A stretch of 64,000 bases of DNA from Claveliimonas monacensis. GTDB taxonomy: Bacteria > Bacillota > Clostridia > Lachnospirales > Lachnospiraceae. This document shows, piece by piece, positions 18,760 to 26,731 of this stretch. The stretch covers positions 496,001 to 560,000 of the forward strand of contig NZ_JADCKL010000001.1 in assembly GCF_014982975.1 (NCBI RefSeq), given 5' to 3'. Each line of letters starts with the position of its first letter. Within the stretch, counting starts at the first letter, position 1. A program made the translations under genes and the position numbers. The notes beneath the pieces are model-generated. The model ran no database searches and had not been told where the DNA came from. It was given only the letters and a program-made list of their open reading frames with translations.

Positions 18760-19659
18760 CTAGAGCGGTCTCTCCACATGGATTTTCACAAGATTTCCGG
18801 CAGCCCGGGAAAGCTCCTCCTTATACGCCAGTTTCCTGTACCTCTTCACATGGGTGTCTGTGACCCCCATCTGGGCCGCCACCTGTCCCGGGCTGGCCTT
18901 GTAGGAAAAAAGATTGTAGGCGCATGTATTTCGCAGCATCTGGCTGCTGTAAGCCGGTATGCAGGCAAGAGCCGTATACTTTTTCATCATCCTGGAAATA
19001 TACATCGTGTTCAGAGGATTTCCCCTTCTGTTATAAAAGAGTGTAGGCCTCTCCTCCCTCTGCCCCATATAGCTCTCCAGTACAGCCATCGCGTCCTCAG
19101 GAATAAACACACCGCTCTGCCGCTCCCGGGGCGTGACATAGGCGCCGTTTTCATAGATTCCTATATCCTCTGTCTCCAGATCACAGATCTCCGTGGAGGA
19201 AAGTCCCACCCTGTACATGAGCACAAAGATAGTGTAAGCCATCCGGTCTTTCTCCGCTGCCTTCAGCAGGCGGTCCACATCCTCCACAGGCATGACCCGG
19301 GCATACTTTTCCTGCTTAGAAAGAAACGGCAGATAACCGTAGAAATGATCCGCAAAAGAATCCGGCAGCCCGTATCTCTCCCTCTCTCTGCAGATAAAGT
19401 CCGAAAAAGAGTGGAGCTCCCGGAACTTCTTTGCCGGGGTTCCCGGCTGCAGTTCTCCCCGTTTCACCTTCTCCGTCATGATCTGATAATATCTGCGCAC
19501 ATCCTCCGCACCGGCCCGGGTGATATCTTTCTCTACAATCTGAGCAAATTCACACAGGTCGCTCCAGTAGGAAGCCCAGCTTGTGCTGCTCTTAAAGTGA
19601 GCCGCAAAATCGGGCCACAGAATGGATTTTGTCTTTTCAGATAAGTAAACACTGTCCAT
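18760..19659 (-). CDS. Divergent tyrosine recombinase/integrase-like protein
   Basis: A SAM-like N-terminal core-binding region (about 15-110) precedes a catalytic-like domain. Arg-I is R150 in MYRVGLSSTE, Arg-II is R243 in SSQMLRNT, and the nucleophile candidate is Tyr274 in KRYRKL. The HxxR histidine is replaced by Q240, and the LGH histidine region reads MGVTDTH, so two usual active-site residues are changed. No transposon or phage genes accompany it. GGGAGG precedes the ATG. It may be a domesticated chromosomal recombinase or a DNA-binding relic; I cannot tell which. Confidence 0.75.
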   Translation of the reverse strand: MDSVYLSEKTKSILWPDFAAHFKSSTSWASYWSDLCEFAQIVEKDITRAGAEDVRRYYQIMTEKVKRGELQPGTPAKKFRELHSFSDFICRERERYGLPDSFADHFYGYLPFLSKQEKYARVMPVEDVDRLLKAAEKDRMAYTIFVLMYRVGLSSTEICDLETEDIGIYENGAYVTPRERQSGVFIPEDAMAVLESYMGQREERPTLFYNRRGNPLNTMYISRMMKKYTALACIPAYSSQMLRNTCAYNLFSYKASPGQVAAQMGVTDTHVKRYRKLAYKEELSRAAGNLVKIHVERPL

Positions 19660-19710
19660 GTCCTGTCCTCCCGCCTTGTCTGCATTTTCCGCGAAGCGGA
19701 ACCCACCTAT

Positions 19711-19740
19711 ATGTTATAAGTATACTTCATACTATAACAT
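19711..19740. repeat. AT-rich inverted repeat upstream of the recombinase gene
   Basis: ATGTTATA (19711-19718) and TATAACAT (19733-19740) flank a region whose inner bases (GTAT/ATAC) also pair if one base is bulged. It lies 52 nt before the recombinase start. It could be an operator, a promoter element or a recombination site; the sequence does not decide. Confidence 0.5.
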
Positions 19741-19754
19741 TTTGGTTATAAAAC

Positions 19755-19777
19755 AGATTGCGCACCAGGCGCAATCT
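19755..19777 (-). terminator. Terminator of the 80-residue gene
   Basis: AGATTGCGC (19755-19763) and GCGCAATCT (19769-19777) pair with a 5-nt loop, followed on the minus strand by GTTTTAT. It separates the small gene from the recombinase gene. Confidence 0.8.
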
Positions 19778-19812
19778 TATTTCGGTTTCATCTGTTTCTG
19801 GCGCGTGATCCT

Positions 19813-20055
19813 CTATGCCCCTGCGTAGGCAAATCCGGCAAAACTCAGATCACATCCCCCGCCTATGCGCCGGCAGATATTTACTGCCCGGTTCATAACT
19901 TCAGGGAACAGTCCGTTCTTTGTCTCAACCTTCAGCAATGAAAGGTCCTCTGAAAAACTTACACTTTTTACATTTTCGAGCTCCTGCAGCTCTCTCAGGA
20001 TTTCCTGCGCCATCTCATCTGAGATCTTTTTAGTTAATCGATAATATCTTCCCAT
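19813..20055 (-). CDS. Small protein with HMA-like fold pattern, function unknown
   Basis: I do not recognise this 80-residue protein with certainty. Its pattern (helix, then VKSVSFSEDLSLLKVE strands, then a helix and glycine/alanine-rich end) resembles the ferredoxin-like fold of heavy-metal-associated domains, but the metal-binding CxxC is absent; only two cysteines (CRRIGGGC) occur near the end. GAGGG is 7 nt before the ATG. The gene has its own promoter (TTGAAA 20145-20140, TATAAT 20123-20118, 16 nt apart) and terminator, so it is a real single-gene unit. Confidence 0.65.
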   Translation of the reverse strand: MGRYYRLTKKISDEMAQEILRELQELENVKSVSFSEDLSLLKVETKNGLFPEVMNRAVNICRRIGGGCDLSFAGFAYAGA

Positions 20056-20117
20056 GATGGAACCCTCTTTCTTTCTTGCTTTTGCCGTAGGTTAGAATTT
20101 TCACATATTCTGATTTT

Positions 20118-20145
20118 ATTATACACTATTTTCATGGAATTTCAA
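20118..20145 (-). promoter_or_regulatory. Promoter of the 80-residue gene
   Basis: Minus-strand TTGAAA (20145-20140) and TATAAT (20123-20118), 16 nt apart, lie about 60 nt before the start codon. Confidence 0.6.
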
Positions 20146-20168
20146 ACAATTTAGCGCCTCAATTTTTC

Positions 20169-21032
20169 CTATATGCGCCGGGCATGCCCTCTTGTGTTCC
20201 ATGTGCCCGCCACCTCACTGACAGCGGTCACCGTTAAAAAGGCGTCCGGATCCGTCCTTCGGACGTATGCCATCAGCTGCGCGTACTCGGTTTTCGTCAA
20301 GATCGTCACCAGCTCCGGACGCTCCTTCCCCTCAAATCCGCCCACAGCCTGGTAGACAGTCACCCCGCGGCTGAGCTTGTGGAGAATATACTCCTTGATC
20401 TCCTCATGCCGGTCCGACAGGATGCAGACTCTCTTTTTCCTTGAAAACCCACTGACAAACTCATCTACCACCACGCCATTCAGATAAGTCCCCAGTATTC
20501 CCACGATCATAGTGCGCAGATCATAGACAAGAACAGAGCTGACCACTGTGACCAGCCCGCAGACTGTGACCGCTTTGCCGATGTCAATGTGAAAATATTT
20601 ATTCAGGATTTTGGCAGGCACATCCAGTCCTCCGGAGGAGGCATTGACGTGAAAGAGAATGGCCTGTCCTGCGCTCACCAGGAAAATAAAGCACAGAAGG
20701 TCAAGCCATGTATCACCGGTCATAGAGGTCAAATCCGGTAAGACCATATCTATGCCCCAGACAAGCGCCGGATACAAGACAGAGGCATACACAGTCTTTG
20801 CCCCGAAGCTTCGCCCCATAAAGATAAATCCCAGCAACAGGAAGAGAATATTCAGTATCATGTTCAGGGTCGCCACCCGCAGAGGAAGCACCTGCGAAAG
20901 CACCATGGCCAGTCCGGCCACGCTTCCAAGCACCAGGTCTCCCGGCACCATAAAAAATCCCACAGCCGCCGCTATAAGCACCGATCCGGCTGTGATCAAA
21001 CCATATTCTCTCAGCGTCTCTGTATTATTCAT
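20169..21032 (-). CDS. YitT family membrane protein
   Basis: This 287-residue protein has about five hydrophobic helices in its first ~200 residues (DUF161/YitT membrane region) and a C-terminal soluble DUF2179 domain (about 205-275, with SRGVTVYQAVGGFEG). The family is widespread in Firmicutes; its transport substrate is not established. GGGAG is 7 nt before the ATG at 21032, which avoids a long upstream extension into fruK. It starts 19 nt after fruK and is probably cotranscribed with it. Confidence 0.88.
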   Translation of the reverse strand: MNNTETLREYGLITAGSVLIAAAVGFFMVPGDLVLGSVAGLAMVLSQVLPLRVATLNMILNILFLLLGFIFMGRSFGAKTVYASVLYPALVWGIDMVLPDLTSMTGDTWLDLLCFIFLVSAGQAILFHVNASSGGLDVPAKILNKYFHIDIGKAVTVCGLVTVVSSVLVYDLRTMIVGILGTYLNGVVVDEFVSGFSRKKRVCILSDRHEEIKEYILHKLSRGVTVYQAVGGFEGKERPELVTILTKTEYAQLMAYVRRTDPDAFLTVTAVSEVAGTWNTRGHARRI

Positions 21033-21051
21033 TCTTGTTCTCCCAACCTCT

Positions 21052-21972
21052 CTACAGGCCATAGCTGTCTGCCGGTCCATCCAGCAGGGCCTTAATGCTC
21101 TCTCTTTCCGCCAGCCAGTAGGCGAAAGCTGTGGCGCTTCCCGCCGCCTGCCCCAGTCGGAAAGCCTTCTCAAGGCTGCCTGTGCCCAGGTAGCCGGCCA
21201 GAAATCCGGCCACCATAGAGTCACCGGCTCCCACGGAGTTTTTCACGTCTCCTTCACTAGCCTTCTCCTGGATCACGGTGCCATCCTCTGCCACCAGGAT
21301 GGCGCCGTCCCCGGCCATGGACACAAGCACATGGCGTGCCCCCATATCCTGGAGGAGTTTTGCGTGGGCAATGATCTCCTCCCTGGTTTCCAGAGTCTTT
21401 CCAAACATATCCCCCAGCTCGTACTGGTTGGGTTTGATCAGGAAGGGGTGGTACCTCAGCACATTGAAGAGGAGTTCTTTGGTCGCATCCACTATACAGT
21501 GCACGCCTCTTCCCTCCAGCCGACCCAGTATCCTCTCGTACATGTCTGAAGGGAGAGAGCGGGGAATGCTGCCTGCCAGCACAAGGTAATCTCCCTTTTG
21601 CAGCCTGTCCAGCTTCCTGTAGAGTTCTTCCACTGCTTCCTCAGGGATCTCAGGTCCCTGCCCGTTGATCTCTGTCTCCTTCCCCGCATTGATCTTCACA
21701 TTGATCCTTGTCATTCCCTCATTGAGATGGATAAAATCTGTCCGGCACCCGGACTGGTCCAGCATCTCTCTTAGCATCTTCCCGGTAAATCCCGCTTCAA
21801 ATCCAAGGGCAATGCTGTCGTATCCCAGGTTAGCCAGGACAACAGACACATTGATGCCTTTTCCTCCCGGATAGACATGTTCTTTCTTTGTCCGGTTGAT
21901 CCGCCCCGTTTCCAGTGCGTCCAGAGCGATCACATAGTCCAGGGACGGGTTAAATGTCACTGTGTAGATCAT
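21052..21972 (-). CDS. fruK: 1-phosphofructokinase family protein
   Basis: A PfkB-family sugar kinase of 306 residues. It begins with TVTFNPSLDYV, has the PGGKGINVS substrate loop near residue 36 and ends with the catalytic NSVGAGDSMVAGF motif (catalytic aspartate in GAGDS). These features fit 1-phosphofructokinase, which makes fructose-1,6-bisphosphate; tagatose-6-phosphate kinase (LacC) is a close alternative. No fructose PTS or FruR gene is adjacent, which is unusual for fruK. GGAGGTGG precedes the ATG. Confidence 0.85.
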   Translation of the reverse strand: MIYTVTFNPSLDYVIALDALETGRINRTKKEHVYPGGKGINVSVVLANLGYDSIALGFEAGFTGKMLREMLDQSGCRTDFIHLNEGMTRINVKINAGKETEINGQGPEIPEEAVEELYRKLDRLQKGDYLVLAGSIPRSLPSDMYERILGRLEGRGVHCIVDATKELLFNVLRYHPFLIKPNQYELGDMFGKTLETREEIIAHAKLLQDMGARHVLVSMAGDGAILVAEDGTVIQEKASEGDVKNSVGAGDSMVAGFLAGYLGTGSLEKAFRLGQAAGSATAFAYWLAERESIKALLDGPADSYGL

Positions 21973-22005
21973 TTTCTATTCCACCTCCGCAAATGTCAAA
22001 AAATA

Positions 22006-22029
22006 AAGGAGACCATCTCTGATCTCCTT
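22006..22029 (-). terminator. Terminator after rpmF
   Basis: AAGGAGA (22006-22012) pairs with TCTCCTT (22023-22029), followed on the minus strand by TATTTTTTG. It ends the pta-ackA-yceD-rpmF transcript before fruK. Confidence 0.8.
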
Positions 22030-22048
22030 CATTTGCCTAAGCTTTTGA

Positions 22049-22228
22049 TTAGTCCTGAGCGATGATCTCCCTCTTGTTGTAAGAACCGCATGCCTTGCAT
22101 ACTCTGTGGGGCATCATCAGCTCGCCGCACTTGCTGCATCTTACCAGGTTCGGTGCGCTCATTTTCCAGTTAGCTCTTCTTTTATCTCTTCTGGCTTTTG
22201 ATGTTTTATTCTTTGGACAGATGGACAT
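22049..22228 (-). CDS. rpmF: 50S ribosomal protein L32
   Basis: L32 is a small protein of the large ribosomal subunit. The 59-residue product starts MSICPKNKTSKARRDKRRAN and has a zinc ribbon formed by CSKC (31-34) and CKAC (44-47), so it is the zinc-binding C+ form. AAGGAGG is in the end of the upstream DUF177 gene, which stops 3 nt before the rpmF ATG. The DUF177-rpmF pairing is near-universal in bacteria. Confidence 0.97.
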   Translation of the reverse strand: MSICPKNKTSKARRDKRRANWKMSAPNLVRCSKCGELMMPHRVCKACGSYNKREIIAQD

Positions 22229-22231
22229 ACT

Positions 22232-22759
22232 TTACACCTCCTTAAACTTGCTGAATATATCTTGAAAGGCTGCCATCCTCGGGTCTAATACCTCTCTGTC
22301 ACAGCCACATTCACCATGATTGAGATTAGCACCACAAATGCTGCACAGACCTTTGCAGTCCTCTTTGCACAGCACCCGAATTGGCCAGTTGACCAGGAGC
22401 TCGTTGCATATCAGCACATCCGTGTCAAGACAGTTTCCTTCCATGAAGTTGTACTCATCATCGGACTGTCTGCGCCCTTCCTCGTCGAGCTTTAAATCCA
22501 CTTCCCGCTCAAAGTCGAGATCAAAGATCTGCTCCACGTCCTCCAGGCATCTGTCGCACGGAATGACGGTCTTTATCTTAGCACATCCCTTCACCTGCAC
22601 CTGCTTTTTCCCGAGATTGGTGATCTCGAACAGGGCCGGTTCCAGTTCCTCAAGCCGGTACTTTTTGCCGGATACTTCCATATCCTCCAGCTCAAGATGT
22701 GCTTCCTGCCGGATGACCTTGTCATCCTGCTCTAAAACCTTTGTCAGTTCAATCAGCAT
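22232..22759 (-). CDS. YceD family protein (DUF177)
   Basis: This 175-residue protein carries the DUF177 cysteine pattern: CDRC near residue 68 and a cysteine-rich C-terminal half (VLCKEDCKGLCSICG, then HGECGCD). The family is linked to L32 and 23S rRNA accumulation in other bacteria and almost always precedes rpmF. AGGAG lies before the ATG. It follows ackA by 44 nt. Confidence 0.93.
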   Translation of the reverse strand: MLIELTKVLEQDDKVIRQEAHLELEDMEVSGKKYRLEELEPALFEITNLGKKQVQVKGCAKIKTVIPCDRCLEDVEQIFDLDFEREVDLKLDEEGRRQSDDEYNFMEGNCLDTDVLICNELLVNWPIRVLCKEDCKGLCSICGANLNHGECGCDREVLDPRMAAFQDIFSKFKEV

Positions 22760-22803
22760 AACGCTCTCCTAACCACACTTTTTAAAGTATATCTTTTCAG
22801 TCA

Positions 22804-24009
22804 CTATTTGTCAAGGTTTTTCTTTACCAGTTCCACTGTTTCTTCACAGATAGCGATCTCCTCGTTTGTCGGGATCACGCAGGCTGTGATCTTGGACTCA
22901 GGCTTTGTGATGATGACCTCTTTGCCACGGCTGTTGTTTGCCTCATCATCGAATACAAGACCCATGTATCCAAACGCCTCGCAGATTGTCTTTCTCAGCG
23001 GGATGGCGTTCTCGCCGAGACCTGCTGTGAAGGTGATCACGTCCACGCCGCCCATGGCTGCGATGTAGGAGCCGATGTACTTGATGATGCGGTACGCGTA
23101 GGCCTCCAGGCAGTTAATGGCATCCTGGTTGCCCGCCTCTGCTGCGGCAGATACATCACGGTAGTCGCTGGAGATGCCTGTCATACCCAGCATACCGGAC
23201 TTCTTGTTGAGGATGTTCAGCACCTCAGACACAGACAGGTTCTCTTTGTTGCAGAGATACTCCACAAAGGCCGGATCAATATCGCCGGATCTTGTGCCCA
23301 TGATCACACCCTCAAGAGGTGTAAGTCCCATGGATGTGTCCACACATTTTCCGTCCTTTACTGCGGACAGGGAAGCACCGTTGCCCATATGGCACACGAT
23401 GATCTTCAGATCCTTGATATCTTTTCCGAGGAACGCTGCTGTACGGGCAGATACATATTTGTGTGATGTGCCGTGGAAGCCGTACTTACGGATGGCGTAT
23501 TTCTCGTAATATTCTTTCGGGATCCCGTACATGTAAGCCTTCGGAGGCATTGTCTGATGGAAAGCAGTGTCAAAGACAGCTACATTGGGAACGCCCGGCA
23601 TCAGCTTCATGCAGGCGTTGATACCCATCAGGTTGGCCGGATTGTGAAGCGGTCCTAAGTCCGCGCACTCCTCGATCACTTTGATGACCTCCTCGTCGAT
23701 GATAACGGAGTTGGTGATCTTCATGCCGCCGTGGAGTACACGGTGTCCGATAGCATCGATCTCCTCCAGGGATTTCACAACTCCTGTCTTCTCATTCACA
23801 AGAGCGTCCAGGACCATCTGGATAGCGGTTGTGTGATCCGGCATAGCAGCCTCTGTCACTTCCTTCTCCCCACCCTTTGGCTCATACACGAGACGGCCGT
23901 CGATGCCGATACGCTCGCAGATACCTTTTGCCATGACATCTCTGTTATCGTAATTGATCAGCTGGAATTTCAGTGAAGAACTTCCGCAGTTTACTACTAA
24001 TACATTCAT
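22804..24009 (-). CDS. ackA: Acetate kinase
   Basis: The enzyme makes ATP and acetate from acetyl phosphate, the last step of acetate fermentation. The 401-residue ASKHA-fold protein has the signature VNCGSSSLKF at the start, the GHRVLHGG motif and TGISSDYRDV. GGAGG precedes the ATG. It lies 48 nt downstream of pta in the conserved pta-ackA operon. Confidence 0.98.
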   Translation of the reverse strand: MNVLVVNCGSSSLKFQLINYDNRDVMAKGICERIGIDGRLVYEPKGGEKEVTEAAMPDHTTAIQMVLDALVNEKTGVVKSLEEIDAIGHRVLHGGMKITNSVIIDEEVIKVIEECADLGPLHNPANLMGINACMKLMPGVPNVAVFDTAFHQTMPPKAYMYGIPKEYYEKYAIRKYGFHGTSHKYVSARTAAFLGKDIKDLKIIVCHMGNGASLSAVKDGKCVDTSMGLTPLEGVIMGTRSGDIDPAFVEYLCNKENLSVSEVLNILNKKSGMLGMTGISSDYRDVSAAAEAGNQDAINCLEAYAYRIIKYIGSYIAAMGGVDVITFTAGLGENAIPLRKTICEAFGYMGLVFDDEANNSRGKEVIITKPESKITACVIPTNEEIAICEETVELVKKNLDK

Positions 24010-24057
24010 CTTCTTTTCTCCTCCGGAATTTTCGTATACTTTTTTATCTATCAGGAT

Positions 24058-25053
24058 CTACTGATTCTGGGCCTGCACTGCTGTGATGGCTACCACGCCC
24101 ACGATGTCCTCTGCGGAGCATCCGCGGGACAGATCGTTGACCGGAGCTGCGATGCCCTGTGTCATCGGTCCGTAAGCCTCAGCTTTTGCCAGTCTCTGCA
24201 CCAGTTTGTATCCGATATTTCCCGCATCCAGATCCGGGAAGACGAGCACGTTGGCATGTCCTGCAACCGGGCTTCCGGGAGCCTTGGACTCTCCCACGCT
24301 CGGAACGATGGCAGCGTCAAGCTGGAGCTCTCCGTCCAGCATGAGGTCCGGATTGGCCTCTTTTGCGATCTTCACTGCCTCTGTCACTTTGTCTACGTCA
24401 GCATGCTTTGCGCTTCCCTTGGAGGAGTGGCTCAGGAAAGCAACCTTCGGCTCTGCTCCCACCAGCATGCGGAAGGACTCTGCAGATGACTCTGCGATAG
24501 CTGCCAGCTCTTCCGGAGCCGGATTCTGGTTCAGTCCGCAGTCCGCAAATACGAACACACCGTTCTCGCCGTACTCGCAGTCCGGAACACACATTACGAA
24601 GAAGGCAGATACCAGCTTTGTGCCGGGCTTTGTCTTCAGGATCTGCAGGCAGGGACGAAGTGTGTCTGCCGTGGAGTGACATGCTCCGGAAACCATTCCG
24701 TCTGCATCTTTCATCTTCACCATCATAACGCCATAGTACAGGTAGTTTGTCAGCAGGATCTCTCTTGCCTGCTCCTCTGTCATACCTTTCTTCTGGCGAA
24801 GTTCCACAAGTTTTGCGATGTAGGCTTCGGTCTTGTCGCTTGTGGCCGGGTCTACGATCTGCGCGCCGCTGATGTCGTAGCTTCCTTTATTCTTTGCCAC
24901 TTCTTCCTCGCTTCCGACGATGACTACGTTGGCAATCTCCTCTTTCAGGACAGCCTCAGCGGCTTTGTAGGTGCGCTCGTCCTCTGACTCAGGCAGAACG
25001 ATCGTCTTTTTGTTTGCTCTTGCTTTTGCTTTCATCTCATCTATAAATCCCAT
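24058..25053 (-). CDS. pta: Phosphate acetyltransferase
   Basis: Pta converts acetyl-CoA and phosphate to acetyl phosphate. The 331-residue single-domain form has TIVLPESEDERT near the N-terminus and GMVSGACHSTADTLRP, both typical of the catalytic domain. The ATG at 25053 has AAGGAG 10 nt upstream; an ATG 7 codons earlier has no ribosome site. The promoter sits inside the hairpin that ends mgtE. Confidence 0.97.
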   Translation of the reverse strand: MGFIDEMKAKARANKKTIVLPESEDERTYKAAEAVLKEEIANVVIVGSEEEVAKNKGSYDISGAQIVDPATSDKTEAYIAKLVELRQKKGMTEEQAREILLTNYLYYGVMMVKMKDADGMVSGACHSTADTLRPCLQILKTKPGTKLVSAFFVMCVPDCEYGENGVFVFADCGLNQNPAPEELAAIAESSAESFRMLVGAEPKVAFLSHSSKGSAKHADVDKVTEAVKIAKEANPDLMLDGELQLDAAIVPSVGESKAPGSPVAGHANVLVFPDLDAGNIGYKLVQRLAKAEAYGPMTQGIAAPVNDLSRGCSAEDIVGVVAITAVQAQNQ

Positions 25054-25091
25054 GACTGAAAGACTCCTTTCCATTTTTTCTCACTGCTTTC

Positions 25092-25120
25092 ATTATAATA
25101 CAAAGAACCCTTGCAAACAA
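25092..25120 (-). promoter_or_regulatory. pta-ackA promoter
   Basis: Minus-strand TTGTTT (25120-25115) and a perfect TATAAT (25097-25092) are 17 nt apart, about 40 nt before the pta start. The -35 box overlaps the loop and right arm of the hairpin at 25102-25129. Confidence 0.7.
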
Positions 25121-25129
25121 GGGCTCTTT
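25102..25129 (-). terminator. Hairpin after mgtE
   Basis: CCCTTG (25108-25113) and CAAGGG (25118-25123), extended by AAAGA/TCTTT across one mismatch, form a stem about 70 nt after the mgtE stop. Read on the minus strand it is followed by a T-rich TTCTTTGT tract. Confidence 0.6.
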
Positions 25130-25195
25130 TGGCAATCAGATGTCTCTTTTGGAGTACAATCCATGTTAATTTTCTATCAGATGTTCCTCTTTGTT

Positions 25196-26590
25196 TTACA
25201 GGGAAAACACAGCGCTCACGATAGCGAAATACACGCTGATCGTGCTGATATCCACCAGTGTGGAGATCAGAGGCGTGGCCATGATAGCCGGGTCCAGCCC
25301 CACTTTCTCGGCCAGAAGAGGCAGGGTACAGCCCACTACTTTTGCGATCACGATAGTGCAGGCCATCGTCAGGCCGATGGTCACAGCGATCATCACATCT
25401 CCCTGTCCCATGATGATAATGCGGATCCCATTCACCACAGACAGGATCAGACTGATCAGCACCGCCACTCTCACTTCCTTGAAGATTACCTTGAAGAGAT
25501 CGCCAAACTCGATTTCTCCCACAGAGATCCCCCGGATCACAAGGGTGGAACTCTGGGAGCCGCAGTTTCCGCCTGTACCGGTCAGCATGGGGATAAATCC
25601 TGCCAGCTGAGGCATGACTGCCAGGGCGCTCTCATAGTGGTTCATGATCATCTGGGTCACCGTGGCGGACAGCATCAGAAACAGAAGCCAGGGAAGACGG
25701 CTTTTCACATGCTCCAGCACCGAAGTCTCAAAGTAGGAGTCGTCGCTTGGATTGACACCGGCCATGATGCTGATATCTTCCGTCGTCTCCTCCTCCAGGA
25801 CCTCCATAGCGTCGTCTACTGTAACAATACCCACCATACACATCTCATGGTCCACAATGGGGAGGGCAATAAGGTCGTACTTGCTGATGATCTGGGCCAC
25901 TTCCTCCTGGTCGTCCGTCGTGTGGGCGTAGAGCAGGTTCGTGTCCATAATCTCTTCAATGGTCTTGGACTCGCTGGTTGTCAGAAGCTCCTTGACATCC
26001 ACCATACCGATGAGCTTTCTCTTCTCCGTCACATAACAGGTGTAGATCGTCTCTTTGTTGAGACCTACCTGCCGGATCTTGAGGATGGAATCCGCCACTG
26101 TCATCTCCTTGCGCAGGGCGATGTAATCCACGTTCATCACACTTCCGGCACTGTCTTCCGGGTACTGGAGAAGCTGATTGATCTGCTGGCGGGTCTCCTC
26201 GTCTGTCGCCATGAGAAGACGGTCTACCACATTGGCAGGCATCTCTTCCAGCACATCCACCGTATCATCCAGATACATCTCCTCCATGACTTCCTCCAGC
26301 TCCGAGTCCGTCAATCCGCCGATCAGCATCTCGCGCATGTCGCTGTCCATCTCAGCGAAGGTCTCGGCAGCCTCCTCCTTTGCCAGGAGGCGGAACACCA
26401 TGACCAGCTGCTTCTGGGTGAAGTCTTTCATCAGCTCAGCCAGATCCACCGGGTACATATTGTTCTCCAGCTCCTCTTTGAGCTCTTTGAACTTCCTCTC
26501 ATCCAGCATCTGGAGGATACGTTCTTCTGTCAGTTCTTCCCGCTCTTCATTGTCATACGTATACTCTTCTCTCTCATCGTTTTTTTCCAT
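25196..26590 (-). CDS. mgtE: Magnesium transporter MgtE
   Basis: MgtE is a dimeric Mg2+ channel gated by its cytoplasmic domains. In order: an acidic N-terminal superhelical MgtE_N domain (about 20-130), a pair of CBS domains (about 135-255) and a C-terminal membrane domain of about five helices, with the family motif around GTGGNCGSQSSTLVIR. AGGAGG is 6 nt before the ATG at 26590; the ATG at 26596 abuts it. No M-box riboswitch fits in the 141 nt before the divergent tmcAL gene. Confidence 0.96.
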   Translation of the reverse strand: MEKNDEREEYTYDNEEREELTEERILQMLDERKFKELKEELENNMYPVDLAELMKDFTQKQLVMVFRLLAKEEAAETFAEMDSDMREMLIGGLTDSELEEVMEEMYLDDTVDVLEEMPANVVDRLLMATDEETRQQINQLLQYPEDSAGSVMNVDYIALRKEMTVADSILKIRQVGLNKETIYTCYVTEKRKLIGMVDVKELLTTSESKTIEEIMDTNLLYAHTTDDQEEVAQIISKYDLIALPIVDHEMCMVGIVTVDDAMEVLEEETTEDISIMAGVNPSDDSYFETSVLEHVKSRLPWLLFLMLSATVTQMIMNHYESALAVMPQLAGFIPMLTGTGGNCGSQSSTLVIRGISVGEIEFGDLFKVIFKEVRVAVLISLILSVVNGIRIIIMGQGDVMIAVTIGLTMACTIVIAKVVGCTLPLLAEKVGLDPAIMATPLISTLVDISTISVYFAIVSAVFSL

Positions 26591-26671
26591 ACGCATCCTC
26601 CTTTCCTTCTGCTGCCATCCCGCGACACATCTTCAGTATTGCGGCCGCAAAAAGACGCACATTTCCGGCTG

Positions 26672-26700
26672 TTGCCGCAAACATCTTCATATAGTATAAT
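26672..26700 (+). promoter_or_regulatory. tmcAL promoter, with a possible divergent mgtE promoter over it
   Basis: TTGCCG (26672-26677) and TATAAT (26695-26700) are 17 nt apart on the plus strand. A minus-strand TATACT (26698-26693) with TTGTAT 17 nt upstream overlaps the same -10 region and could drive mgtE, so the two promoters would compete. Confidence 0.6.
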
Positions 26701-26731
26701 CAATTTCAAAAAGATATACAAGGAGATTTCC

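Noticed and set aside
24971-26731. A plus-strand frame leading into tmcAL from far upstream
   Set aside because: It is antisense to pta and mgtE. Only the ATG at 26732 has a ribosome site and matches the family.
26597-26731. M-box magnesium riboswitch before mgtE
   Set aside because: The 141-nt gap to tmcAL is too short and shows no M-box-like helices.
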